The translations under genes and the position numbers were made by a program. From Candidatus Loosdrechtia aerotolerans (GTDB lineage Bacteria > Planctomycetota > Brocadiia > Brocadiales > Brocadiaceae), in the NCBI GenBank assembly GCA_021646405.1, contig SOER01000030.1, positions 1 through 40,567 on the forward strand: a DNA stretch of 40,567 nucleotides, in the 5' to 3' direction. Below the pieces are notes generated by a model that saw nothing but the letters and a program-made list of their open reading frames with translations, ran no database searches and was not told where the DNA came from. Positions 17,372 through 25,639 of this stretch are shown here, in pieces. How positions within the stretch are numbered: position 1 is the first letter of the stretch; each line of letters starts with the position of its first letter.

Positions 17372-18634
17372 ATGAAGCGAGTTATAATCGTTGGAGTGGG
17401 TTTTGGCGGGCTCAGGGCAGCACGAATATTGTCTGGTAAGGGTTTTGATGTATTGCTGATTGACCGGAATAATTACCATCTCTTCCAGCCCTTATTGTAT
17501 CAAGTAGCAACAGCAGCGCTGGAGCAAGAATCAATTGTTTATCCCATCCGTGAAGTTATACGATACTGGAAAGGTGTGCGGTTCCGGCTCGCTGGGGTAC
17601 ACGGTATTGATCTTGAACAGCGCAGAGTATTTATGGCTACCGGCACGGTTGAATACGATTACCTTATACTCGCTGCCGGTAGTATAACAAACTTCTTTGG
17701 CATTGATACTATTAAACGTTACGGATACGACCTTAAACATCTTAGTGATGCAGTAGTGTTGCGAAGTCAAATCCTGGGCGCTTTTGAACGGGCAGTACAG
17801 GAGTCTGATGTATCTGAGCGTGCAGCGTTGCTCACCTTTGTAATCGTTGGTGGGGGGCCGACAGGGGTTGAGTTTGCCGGTGCACTTTCAGAATTGGTTC
17901 GTTACGTATTATCAAAAGATTATCCGGAACTGCGGATGAAAGATGTTAGGATTATCCTTGTTGAGGCGAGTGGCAGTCTCTTATTGACCTTTCCGGGAAA
18001 ACTTCAGGATTACACACTCACAAGGCTCCAGCAGATGGGCATTGAAGTGAAACTCAGAACAGCGGTACGTGGGGCCGAACCGGGCCGGGTATTGCTGGGG
18101 GAGGGAACTTCAATTCCATCGTATACCCTCTTTTGGGCAGCGGGTGTTCGTGCCGCATCATTAGCAGATGCCTTGTCAGTGAAGAAAGTACGCGGGAATC
18201 GTATTGTTGTCAAACCCGACTTAACAATTGACGATCATCCGGAGGTTTTTGTGGTTGGTGATATGGCATATCTTGAACAGGGTGGTATTCCGTTACCCAT
18301 GACAGCTCCTGTTGCAATGCAGCAGGGTGAATATGCAGGGAGGGCAATTCTTCGGCGGGAACAGGGTTACTCAGCGAAACCATTTCGGTATTTTGACAGA
18401 GGTTCAATGGCAGCAATTGGGAGAGGTTTAGCAGTTGCGAATATTATGAACTTAAACTTTTCGGGACTCGCTGCATGGATTATCTGGTTGGTGCTACACC
18501 TGTTTTTCCTGATCGGCTTTCGCAATCGCGCTGTCGTGCTGCTGAACTGGGCCTATGATTATTTCCTGTTCAAAAAACAAATTCGTATCATTCTCCAGGA
18601 GAAAAAGGGAGATTCAAATAATTTTCCGGAATAA
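17372..18634 (+). CDS. ndh: type II NADH dehydrogenase (NAD(P)/FAD-dependent oxidoreductase)
   Basis: 420 residues. An N-terminal FAD-binding motif (VIIVGVGFGGLRAAR), a second dinucleotide motif for NADH (FVIVGGGPTGVEFAGAL), the FAD-contacting VFVVGDMAYL, and a hydrophobic C terminus (AAWIIWLVLHLFFLIGF and beyond) that anchors these enzymes to the membrane. It oxidises NADH and passes electrons to quinone without pumping protons. Start: two adjacent ATGs at 17369 and 17372; AGAGGTGG at 17361-17368 gives better spacing to 17372. A longer TTG-start version would add ten residues before the Rossmann strand and is unlikely. It converges with uppP, 15 bases apart. Confidence 0.9.
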   Translation: MKRVIIVGVGFGGLRAARILSGKGFDVLLIDRNNYHLFQPLLYQVATAALEQESIVYPIREVIRYWKGVRFRLAGVHGIDLEQRRVFMATGTVEYDYLILAAGSITNFFGIDTIKRYGYDLKHLSDAVVLRSQILGAFERAVQESDVSERAALLTFVIVGGGPTGVEFAGALSELVRYVLSKDYPELRMKDVRIILVEASGSLLLTFPGKLQDYTLTRLQQMGIEVKLRTAVRGAEPGRVLLGEGTSIPSYTLFWAAGVRAASLADALSVKKVRGNRIVVKPDLTIDDHPEVFVVGDMAYLEQGGIPLPMTAPVAMQQGEYAGRAILRREQGYSAKPFRYFDRGSMAAIGRGLAVANIMNLNFSGLAAWIIWLVLHLFFLIGFRNRAVVLLNWAYDYFLFKKQIRIILQEKKGDSNNFPE

Positions 18635-18649
18635 GAGATGTATACGTGT

Positions 18650-19423
18650 TTACATTTTTAACAAAAGGGCAATAACAGCAAGTATCACACCAACAGCAAT
18701 CCGATAGTAACCAAACCATTTAAAACCATATCGTTTCAGGAAAGTGATAAGGGCTTTTATGGCAAGCATGGCCACGATAAACGCTATAAAACTTCCAAAT
18801 AGCAGGATTTTTATATCCTGATAGTGAATTGTTCCATAAAAATCAAAGAGTTTCTTCGCTGTGGCTCCCAGCATTGTTGGTACAGCAAGAAAGAATGAAA
18901 ATTCTGCAGCTGTTTTTCTGTTAAGCCCGGAACCCATTCCCCCGATGATGGTAGCTGCTGACCGTGATACACCCGGAATCATTGCAATACACTGGAAACA
19001 GCCGACTTTCAGACTCTGGGTCCAGGATACTTCTTGTTCTTCCGTTTCATTCGCATGCTTGAACCATTTATCTACGAAAATGAGAATAATTCCTCCCGCA
19101 AGAAGTGCGGTAATTACCACCCATATATTTGCTAAAAGCGTATCAATATAAGTACCTAACAGAGCACCTGCAACTGCTGCCGGAATAAATGCAAAGACCA
19201 ATTTCATGTTAAATTGAAAAGAGGTAAAAAACTTCCGCCAATAGAGCACTACGACAGACAGGATTGCACCAAACTGGATAATAATTTCAAAACTCTTTAC
19301 AAAGGTATTCCCGTTGATACCCATAAATGTAGATGCAATTATCATATGGCCGGTAGATGATACGGGAAGGAATTCGGTAATACCTTCGATAATGGCGAGA
19401 ATCAGCGCTTCTATATATGTCAT
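18650..19423 (-). CDS. uppP: undecaprenyl-diphosphatase UppP (BacA)
   Basis: 257 residues, about 8 membrane helices. The catalytic motif [14 protein letters not shown] (Glu13, Glu17, Ser23, His26) and the second motif [10 protein letters not shown] (Arg154) are both complete, as in the BacA/UppP family. The enzyme removes a phosphate from undecaprenyl pyrophosphate at the membrane so that the lipid carrier can be reused for peptidoglycan and surface polymers. The start ATG is at 19423, with the first helix directly following. It stands alone on its strand between the NADH dehydrogenase gene and a leftward methyltransferase operon. Confidence 0.95.
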   Translation of the reverse strand: MTYIEALILAIIEGITEFLPVSSTGHMIIASTFMGINGNTFVKSFEIIIQFGAILSVVVLYWRKFFTSFQFNMKLVFAFIPAAVAGALLGTYIDTLLANIWVVITALLAGGIILIFVDKWFKHANETEEQEVSWTQSLKVGCFQCIAMIPGVSRSAATIIGGMGSGLNRKTAAEFSFFLAVPTMLGATAKKLFDFYGTIHYQDIKILLFGSFIAFIVAMLAIKALITFLKRYGFKWFGYYRIAVGVILAVIALLLKM

Positions 19424-19583
19424 AGATTACTTACGAGATTTTTCGAAATTATAGGTGATTCTGAATAAGAATGGTTAATACCTGTTTAAACCATTATGAT
19501 TATAAAGAAAGATACCCGCAATGCAATAGAATTCTTGTATTGTGGCGGAGCTTATATATAACACGAGGGTAAAAGCCCTTATT

Positions 19584-20768
19584 TTACAGAGGGAGTACCC
19601 GTGCAAAGACGGCCTTGAGATATCGTCCCTCGGGGAAGATAGTAGAAAAGGGATGATCCGGGGATGCCCCGGCGACTTTGAAAATTTGTAATACAACCCT
19701 GGCATCTGCAGCCGAGCGGGTTAAGATAGAGAGGAAGTCTCGCTCTGAAACAAGACCGGAACAGGAACATGTCAGCAGGATACCGCCTGGTTTGAGAACA
19801 TGCATACCAAGCCGGTTTATATCGCCATACGTCCGGTGTGCTCTCCTGATTTCCTCTTTGCAACCAGCAAGTTTGGCAGGATCGAGAATTATTACATCAA
19901 CCTTTTCATTATTGTGAATCATCATACGTAAATGATCGAATACATTACCGTGTTTGAACGTTGCCTTTACAGAGTTCAGCCGTGCGTTTTCCTGTGCTGT
20001 TTCCAGGGCTTTTTCATCCAAATCTATTCCTACAACTGATTTTGCACCCATTACCATTGCTGAAAGAGCAAATCCTCCCGTATAACAAAAACAATCAAGT
20101 ACCTCTTTGCCGGGGCAATAGTGTGAGAGTGTGAAGCGATTCTCACGTTGATCGAGAAAAAACCCTGTTTTATGCCCTGTCCGGAGATTTACCTTCATTC
20201 TTAACCGATGCTCTGTAATTTCCACCGTATCAGGTCCGGGATAATTGTTTGCTATCCCCGAGAAGTCTATCCCTTCTTTTACCGCAGTTCGCTCATCCGG
20301 ACGCACCAGGATCTTAGCATTTGAGTAGAGAGACCGCAAAGATGATACGATCCAGCCAATTGTTTCAGTGTATCCGGCAGAATACGGTTCTACGACAAAA
20401 ACATCCGCAAATTTGTCAACAATTAACCCCGATAAACCATCTGCTTCTCCGTGAATTAAGCGATAACAATCTGAGGTTTTATGGATTCCCAGGATTTCTT
20501 CGCGAAGTATTTTTGCCTGCGTAAACTTCTTCAGGAAGAATTCGCTATTCAATGGTTCGGAAACGTTTTCCGTCAACAGGCGAATACCTATATTACTCTT
20601 ATAATTATAAATACCCCTGCCAACAAATGTTCCTTCCTTAGATACTACCTCTACCAACGTCCCTGGTTTTAAGCGTCTCTGAGGATGGCGTATCATTCGA
20701 TTGAATATCCATGGGTGCAGGGAGTTTCTTTTTGCTTTTAACGAAATAACCGGTAATTCCATGTTCAT
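19584..20768 (-). CDS. RlmI-like class I rRNA (cytosine-5) methyltransferase
   Basis: 394 residues, close to the length of E. coli RlmI. The N terminus is a PUA domain (LHPWIFNRMIRHPQRRLKPG...), then a linker region (GLIVDKFADVFVVEPYSAG), then the Rossmann methyltransferase domain: TGHKTGFFLDQRENR, motif I region DCFCYTGGFALSAMVMGA, acidic VGIDLDEKAL, motif IV VIILDPAKLA and the Cys motif TCSCSG. Most relatives have DPPxFA at motif IV; here it is DPAKLA. It probably methylates a cytosine of 23S rRNA; the exact site is not shown. It overlaps the preceding CBS-domain gene by 4 bases (ATGA), so it is the last gene of a three-gene operon. Confidence 0.88.
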   Translation of the reverse strand: MNMELPVISLKAKRNSLHPWIFNRMIRHPQRRLKPGTLVEVVSKEGTFVGRGIYNYKSNIGIRLLTENVSEPLNSEFFLKKFTQAKILREEILGIHKTSDCYRLIHGEADGLSGLIVDKFADVFVVEPYSAGYTETIGWIVSSLRSLYSNAKILVRPDERTAVKEGIDFSGIANNYPGPDTVEITEHRLRMKVNLRTGHKTGFFLDQRENRFTLSHYCPGKEVLDCFCYTGGFALSAMVMGAKSVVGIDLDEKALETAQENARLNSVKATFKHGNVFDHLRMMIHNNEKVDVIILDPAKLAGCKEEIRRAHRTYGDINRLGMHVLKPGGILLTCSCSGLVSERDFLSILTRSAADARVVLQIFKVAGASPDHPFSTIFPEGRYLKAVFARVLPL

Positions 20769-21787
20769 TCAGGAGTAGTTTTTTCCCTCAATTCTCCAAA
20801 AATAACTTTTAAGATATCTTTTATATCGATCAGGCCTGAAGTAACCATTCCGGTATTTCTCACCATAGCAATATGAAGCTCCTTTTGTTGAAATTCCCTA
20901 AGTATCTTACTGATTTTTTCAGTCTCAGAAACAAAGTAGGGTTCTATCATAAGATCTTCCAGAACAAAGAGTTGGTTATTTGACAGCATATTAATAACTG
21001 CTTTCGCATGAATTATTCCAATAATGTTGTCAATGCTCTGTTTGTATATTGGATACCTGGTATACCCCTCTTCTGTTATAATTCTTATAATTTGTTCGGG
21101 GTTTAAGTTTGCATCGATAGCGGCAATTTTGTATCTGGGTACCATAATTTCCTTAGCAAGTCTGTCGTTAAATTCGAATACCTGATGAAGTAACACATGC
21201 TCCCCATCTGCCAGGACGCCTGTTTCCCCACTTTCTTTGATAATATGTCTTACCTCTTCACGGCTAAAAATCGTTTTTTTATATTCGATTTTTATGCCGA
21301 ATAAATTAAAAGACAGATACGTAATGTAGGTAATAAAAGTAACGATGGGTGACAAGATCCACCGTATCCACTCATAGGGCTTAACAATCTGTAGAGAAAA
21401 CTGTTCCGGAAACTGGGTTGCCATCATTTTGGGAAACGTTTCGCTAAAAAGGAGGAGTGTGGCGGTAACGATAATGGGTGCCATTACAACACCCCATTCA
21501 CCCAAATAATATATTGCGATCGTGGTTCCTATCGTAGATACCAGCGTATTGACAATATTGTTTCCGGTAAGAATGGTACTCAGAAGTTTATCCGGTTCAT
21601 TAATAATATTATAAATAGAAACGGCTTTTGGACTCTTCTTCTTCTTAATCAGGAAATCTAATCGTATTTTGTTAATAGAAAAAAGTGCTGTCTCTGTTAG
21701 TGAGAAAAAGGCAGAAACAAAAAGAAGGACAAAAAAGAGTACCATCATAAAAATAATTGTTGCGGTTGAGAAATGCATCGGGTCCAT
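20765..21787 (-). CDS. CNNM/CorB-type protein (DUF21 plus CBS pair)
   Basis: 340 residues. A DUF21 membrane domain (three to four helices, starting FMMVLFFVLLFVSAFFSLTETALFSI), followed by two CBS domains (about 205-330; IMVPRYKIAAIDANL and EDLMIEPYFVSETEKISKIL). The C-terminal CorC/HlyC domain found in longer relatives is absent. CNNM/CorB proteins are linked to magnesium transport, with the CBS pair sensing adenine nucleotides; substrate here is inferred from family. It starts 13 bases after the PtsN-like gene and overlaps the RlmI-like gene by 4 bases. Confidence 0.9.
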   Translation of the reverse strand: MDPMHFSTATIIFMMVLFFVLLFVSAFFSLTETALFSINKIRLDFLIKKKKSPKAVSIYNIINEPDKLLSTILTGNNIVNTLVSTIGTTIAIYYLGEWGVVMAPIIVTATLLLFSETFPKMMATQFPEQFSLQIVKPYEWIRWILSPIVTFITYITYLSFNLFGIKIEYKKTIFSREEVRHIIKESGETGVLADGEHVLLHQVFEFNDRLAKEIMVPRYKIAAIDANLNPEQIIRIITEEGYTRYPIYKQSIDNIIGIIHAKAVINMLSNNQLFVLEDLMIEPYFVSETEKISKILREFQQKELHIAMVRNTGMVTSGLIDIKDILKVIFGELREKTTPE

Positions 21788-21800
21788 AAAGCAGCTCTTT

Positions 21801-22256
21801 TTATTCCTTCTCTTTTTCTGTGATAAGGTTCATAATTTCTCCTGGTGAGACAGACCTGATGATCTTTTGTTTAAAGGGTTCATCAATAAATAGACGGGCT
21901 ATTCGGCTTAAAAGTCCGAGGTATGTACTATTTGTTCGTTCTTTCGTGGCAATTAAAAGAATTAAATGTACCGGTCTTCCGTCAACAGCATTGAATTCGA
22001 TTCCCTGCTCTGAGACTCCCAGGCATGCAATAATATCTGTTACTCCGGATGTTTGAGCATGTGGAATTCCGATTCCGCCACCAATTCCTGTACTCTTAAT
22101 TTTTTCTCGTTCGGTTACCTTTCTTAAAAGGTCTGCTTCATTTGTTACCTTGCCTGAAACTCTGGCTACATGTACTAATTTTCCCAAAACGTCGTATTTA
22201 TCCTTTCCTTTCACATGGATGACGATACGCTCTTTAGCCAATACTTCTGAAAGTTT
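21801..22256 (-). CDS. PTS EIIA (PtsN-like) domain protein
   Basis: 151 residues from the GTG at 22256. The fold is a fructose/nitrogen-type EIIA domain: KLSEVLAKERIVIHVKGKDKYDVL, the active-site histidine in GIGGGIGIPHAQT, then HLILLIATKERTNSTYLGLLSRIARLF. Such domains accept phosphate from NPr/HPr and usually regulate other proteins, not sugar uptake. An in-frame ATG at 22295 would add 13 residues (MKYWCGSERKANV) without homology; AAAGGAAAG lies at a good distance before the GTG, so I prefer it. No PTS partners are visible in the window. First gene of the operon with the CBS and RlmI-like genes. Confidence 0.88.
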   Translation of the reverse strand, partial: KLSEVLAKERIVIHVKGKDKYDVLGKLVHVARVSGKVTNEADLLRKVTEREKIKSTGIGGGIGIPHAQTSGVTDIIACLGVSEQGIEFNAVDGRPVHLILLIATKERTNSTYLGLLSRIARLFIDEPFKQKIIRSVSPGEIMNLITEKEKE

Positions 22257-22516
22257 CACATTCGCTTTCCTTTCACTACCGCACCAATACTTCATCCTTA
22301 CTTATTGCCGTTAACGTTCTATTCCACTATTACTGAGAGGGGTGGAATGTTGAAGCAACCTTAAGGGAAGAGCACTTCTATACACTCCTCATGAGAGTAA
22401 AGCCATAAGACCACACATAGGAATGGAGAAACCTGATTCGTGTTTTTTGGTGGCAATACTTAAGGTCTTTTAACATTAATATATATTGTAATTTACAATT
22501 AATAAAAATCAAATCT

Positions 22517-23636
22517 TTAAATTTTTTGTATGTGTTTAGCTAATGGAAGTTTAATGGTAAATGATGTACCATTTTCCACACGACTAGTGACTTGAATGGT
22601 ACCACCATGTTCCTGGATGATCTTACGGCAAATTGAAAGTCCCAAACCCGTTCCCTTCCCTGACTCTTTTGTCGTAAAGAATGGATTAAAGATCTCTGTA
22701 ATATTTTCCTCCGGGATACCACACCCTGTATCTGTCAGCTCTATCTGTGCAGCACTATTTGTTTTTTCTGTTTTGATAGAGAGCATTTTCCTGTTGATTC
22801 CACATCTTCTTATGCTCTGTTATATCTTTCGTAATATGAATAGTACTTCTATACTTTCCGGCATCATTATAACAGGGAAATGTTGTAATATTAAAAACAC
22901 CACCCATATGCGGGTCTTCAATCTCCTCAGAACATTTCGTCATTGTTTCTAATGATTTACGATGCGGACACGTCTTCCAGGGCTCATCTGTTCCGTGAAA
23001 GATTTTATAGCACTTCTTACCGATAATCTCTTTGATATCCTTGTTGAATTTTTTAGCAACTGCCATGTTTGCCCGTATAATATTGAAATCCGCATCATGT
23101 ATACTAATCAGATCATCAATAGTATCAAGGGCCCCCTCCCATTCTGATTTTGATTGTTCAATTACTTTAAACGAGTTTATTTGAGATGCATTTTCAATAG
23201 TTACTGCAATATAACTTGCGAGCATGGTTAAAAGAAGATGTTCATATTTATTGTGTTCAAAGAGGGCAAATTTCTCCGGCAGCGTACTAAATACAGCGGA
23301 TAGACCAATAAGTTTCCGGTTCTGAATAAGAGGTGTATTCATAAAAGAGGCATATCGCACATCCAGGGCCGGACGGGAAAGAATATCTTTCAATCGGGTT
23401 GATAATGGCAAGCTTATATCCTTGATTTGAGAAAGAGGTATTCCTAAAGAACTGACAGGTATAAGATTTCCATCATTACTTAACATAATTACCGATGCAT
23501 CTGCGCCCGTAAATACCCTGAAATGCTTGGTTGCTGTCCGCAGGACCGATTTATAATCCAGGTTCTTGGAAGATAAAAGAAATGCATCTGAAAGGAATTT
23601 GAGGCGTTGATAGAGTTTCTTTTCAGGTGATGTCAT
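22517..23636 (-). pseudogene. GAF-PAS sensor histidine kinase with internal deletion and frameshift
   Basis: Two frames make up one broken kinase. The first (23636 to 22755) has a GAF-type domain (residues about 10-150), a PAS domain (about 160-275, with ITKDITEHKKM) and then ends abruptly. The second (22786 to 22517) starts in the middle of a HATPase_c domain: LSIKTEKTNSAAQIELTDTG, GIPEENITEIFNPFFTTKES, GTGLGLSICRKII. The phospho-acceptor HisKA domain and the HATPase N box, about 150 residues, are missing between them, and the reading frame changes near 22780. So this protein cannot autophosphorylate as a normal kinase. No response regulator is adjacent. A deletion is more likely than a sequencing slip because real coding sequence is missing. 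Confidence 0.85.
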
Positions 23637-23704
23637 ATTCTGTTCCCATTAAGAAATATCATAAAAATCATGTTAAGCAAAATACGTTTTGAATAAAATT
23701 ATAC

Positions 23705-23733
23705 TTGACAATAAATATTTTGGTATGTAAACT
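23705..23733 (+). promoter_or_regulatory. candidate sigma-70 type promoter for the DAHP synthase operon
   Basis: A perfect -35 box TTGACA (23705-23710), 17 bases, then TAAACT (4 of 6 matches to TATAAT). It lies about 85 bases before the leader peptide and 300 bases before the DAHP synthase gene. AT-rich surroundings make the -10 weak evidence. Confidence 0.4.
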
Positions 23734-23823
23734 TTACCATTCAAAAAATAAAAAGTAAATAGTGTCCTGTAGAATTCGTTTTGATAATGGAAAAGCTCTC
23801 CTTCCTTTTCGTTATACCCTGCG

Positions 23824-23919
23824 ATGAGTATACATAAAGATACCTTTAGCACAATAGTATCATACGTTAATTTTTATTATTTTCGATACTATTATCGAAA
23901 AGGGCGATTTAAGGTTTAG
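23824..23919 (+). CDS. candidate Tyr/Phe-rich attenuator leader peptide
   Basis: A 31-codon frame, ATG at 23824 to TAG at 23917-23919. Its core reads SYVNFYYFRYYYRKGRF: six Tyr and three Phe codons within 17 residues. It lies just upstream of a strong intrinsic terminator (23947-23978) and of a DAHP synthase gene, the first enzyme of aromatic amino acid synthesis. Ribosome stalling at the Tyr/Phe codons would cover a hairpin (23880-23901), leaving 23902-23920 free to pair with 23945-23954 and block the terminator. The stop codon lies inside this antiterminator arm, as in classical attenuators. Against it: no Shine-Dalgarno before the ATG, and AT-rich hairpin DNA tends to spell Tyr and Phe. 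A second short frame (23787-23837) overlaps it. Confidence 0.5.
   Translation: MSIHKDTFSTIVSYVNFYYFRYYYRKGRFKV
23880..23901 (+). promoter_or_regulatory. leader hairpin overlapping the Tyr codons
   Basis: TTTTCGATA, loop CTAT, TATCGAAAA: a perfect 9-bp stem within the leader peptide frame. It would act as the pause or protector structure of the proposed attenuator. Confidence 0.55.
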
Positions 23920-23946
23920 GAGAAAGACTTTAAGATTAATACAACG

Positions 23947-23978
23947 CCCTAAAACTCTTGGTTTTAGGGTTTTTTTTT
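23947..23978 (+). terminator. intrinsic terminator in the leader of DAHP synthase
   Basis: CCCTAAAAC, loop TCTTG, GTTTTAGGG, then nine T residues: a strong intrinsic terminator, only 28 bases before the DAHP synthase start codon. The upstream arm can alternatively pair with GGGCG at 23902-23906 (to CGCCC, 23945-23949) or TTTAGG at 23915-23920 (to CCTAAA, 23948-23953). Since the pseudogene upstream reads the other way, its only sensible role is premature termination of the rightward transcript. Confidence 0.85.
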
Positions 23979-24006
23979 GCCCACAAATTTGGTGGAGGTG
24001 TAACGG

Positions 24007-25023
24007 ATGATTATTGTAATGAAGGCCGAATCTGCAAAAAAAGACATTGATCATGTTCTTGAAAACATAGAAAAGATCGGTCTAAAGGGTGTTCTCTTGC
24101 AGGGAACGAATCGAAATATAATTGCAGTTATTGGAGACGAGCGGATAGTACCGAAGGATTTTTGGGATGTTATGCCAGGTGTAGAAAAGTCTGTTCCCAT
24201 TCTTGCACCATATAAGCTAGCGAGTAAAGAGGGGAGAGATTTTAAAACAGTTATTCATCTTAACAATGGCAAAACAATCGGAGGGGAACATATTGCTGTT
24301 ATTGCAGGGCCGTGTGCTATAGAAAGCAAAGAACAGATTATCGAGATTGCTAAAAGAGTCAAAGATGCGGGCGCAACTGTATTACGGGGAGGGGCTTTTA
24401 AACCTCGAACAAACCCATACAGTTTCCAGGGGCTTATGGAAGAAGGGCTCGTACTTTTGGCCCATGCCCGCGAAGCAACAGGCCTTCCTATTGTTACGGA
24501 AGTGCTCACTCCTGAACATGTAAAATTAGTGAGTAAGTACAGCGATATATTACAAGTCGGAACCCGTAACATGCAAAATTTCTTACTCCTGCGTGCTGTG
24601 GGTGAGTCCGGGAAACCTGTGATCATAAAGCGGGGAATGTCCGCTACTGTTGAAGAATTCCTTTTGGCGGCAGAATATGTTCTCGCCCAAAATAATCCAA
24701 ATGTAATCCTCTGCGAAAGGGGTATCAGAACATTTGAGACCCATACTCGTTTTACCCTGTCATTAAGTATTGTCCCGCAACTTAGGGAAATGACGCATCT
24801 GCCTGTTATTGTAGATCCCAGTCATGGAACAGGAAAGAGGAGCCTTATTAATCCGATGTCAAAAGGTTCTATAGCTGTAGGGGCTGATGGTCTCCTTATT
24901 GAGACCCATCCTGATCCGGAAAAATCATTCGTGGATGGTCCTCAGACAATCAACCTTGAATCATTTGATGAACTCATGCAGGAATTAAAGCCAGTGGCAG
25001 AGGCCGTTGGAAGAAAAATATAA
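24007..25023 (+). CDS. aroF: 3-deoxy-7-phosphoheptulonate (DAHP) synthase, type I-beta with regulatory N-domain
   Basis: 338 residues. It condenses phosphoenolpyruvate and erythrose 4-phosphate, the first step of the shikimate pathway. Residues 1-65 form a ferredoxin-like domain (MIIVMKAESAKKDIDHVLEN) of the kind that gives Tyr/Phe feedback control in the Thermotoga maritima enzyme. The catalytic barrel shows AGPCAIES, RGGAFKPRTNPYSFQG, IIKRGMSATVEEFLLAAEY, CERGIRTFE and DPSHGTGKR, all complete. The ATG at 24007 is preceded by GGTGGAGGTG. It is first in a rightward gene series including an aminotransferase, trpS and argS, and is preceded by a leader that looks like a transcription attenuator. 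Confidence 0.95.
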   Translation: MIIVMKAESAKKDIDHVLENIEKIGLKGVLLQGTNRNIIAVIGDERIVPKDFWDVMPGVEKSVPILAPYKLASKEGRDFKTVIHLNNGKTIGGEHIAVIAGPCAIESKEQIIEIAKRVKDAGATVLRGGAFKPRTNPYSFQGLMEEGLVLLAHAREATGLPIVTEVLTPEHVKLVSKYSDILQVGTRNMQNFLLLRAVGESGKPVIIKRGMSATVEEFLLAAEYVLAQNNPNVILCERGIRTFETHTRFTLSLSIVPQLREMTHLPVIVDPSHGTGKRSLINPMSKGSIAVGADGLLIETHPDPEKSFVDGPQTINLESFDELMQELKPVAEAVGRKI

Positions 25024-25027
25024 TCTT

Positions 25028-25537
25028 GTGAGAAGAAAAGACAAAAAGATAACAGATAAAAATGAGATTGAATATATCCTTTCAACTGCTACAGTAGGGA
25101 GGTTGGGAACATGCGCTCATGGAATTCCGTATATTACGCCAATGAATTTCGTGTACGATAAAGAGACTTCAAAGGTCTACCTCCACTGTGCACATGAGGG
25201 GAAAAAGCTGGATAATATCAGGGTTAATCCGAATGTTTGCTTCGAAGTGGAAGATGTTAAACATATTATAGTAAAGCAGCCTACCTGCGGTTCTTCGGTT
25301 GCATATAAATCTGTTATTATGTTTGGTAGTATAAGAATGCTTACTGACAGTGCTACGAAGAATGCCGCCCTCCGGAAACTTGCCGACAAATATGCACCAC
25401 AAAATCCCGAGGTTCCTTTCACTGATGTAATGCTAAACAGGACGAATGTCCTTGAAATAGAAATTGTGGAAATAACCGGGAAAAGAAGCCCCGCAAAACC
25501 TGTGATGCCGGTAAATACAGATCCATCAAAAAAGTAG
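25028..25537 (+). CDS. pyridoxamine 5'-phosphate oxidase family (flavin-binding) protein
   Basis: 169 residues from the GTG at 25028. It has the split-barrel flavin-binding pattern of small PNPOx-like proteins: RRKDKKITDKNEIEYILSTA, VGRLGTCAHGIPYITPMNFVYD, VYLHCAHEGKKLDNIRVNPNVCFEVE, and YKSVIMFGSIRML. Such proteins bind FMN, FAD or F420 and often reduce small substrates or detoxify; this one has no predicted specific reaction. A TTG at 25007 would add seven residues overlapping aroF, but relatives typically begin at the R-R-K-D position, so I use GTG, 4 bases after the aroF stop. Likely co-transcribed with aroF. Confidence 0.85.
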   Translation: MRRKDKKITDKNEIEYILSTATVGRLGTCAHGIPYITPMNFVYDKETSKVYLHCAHEGKKLDNIRVNPNVCFEVEDVKHIIVKQPTCGSSVAYKSVIMFGSIRMLTDSATKNAALRKLADKYAPQNPEVPFTDVMLNRTNVLEIEIVEITGKRSPAKPVMPVNTDPSKK

Positions 25538-25639
25538 CATTACGAGTTGCTGCAGAGATAACAGAGGATAGGAAAAGGGTAAAAAGGAATGGCAGGGAGC
25601 ATACTTTTAACGTCGAAATCAAGAAAGGAAGATGGAATT

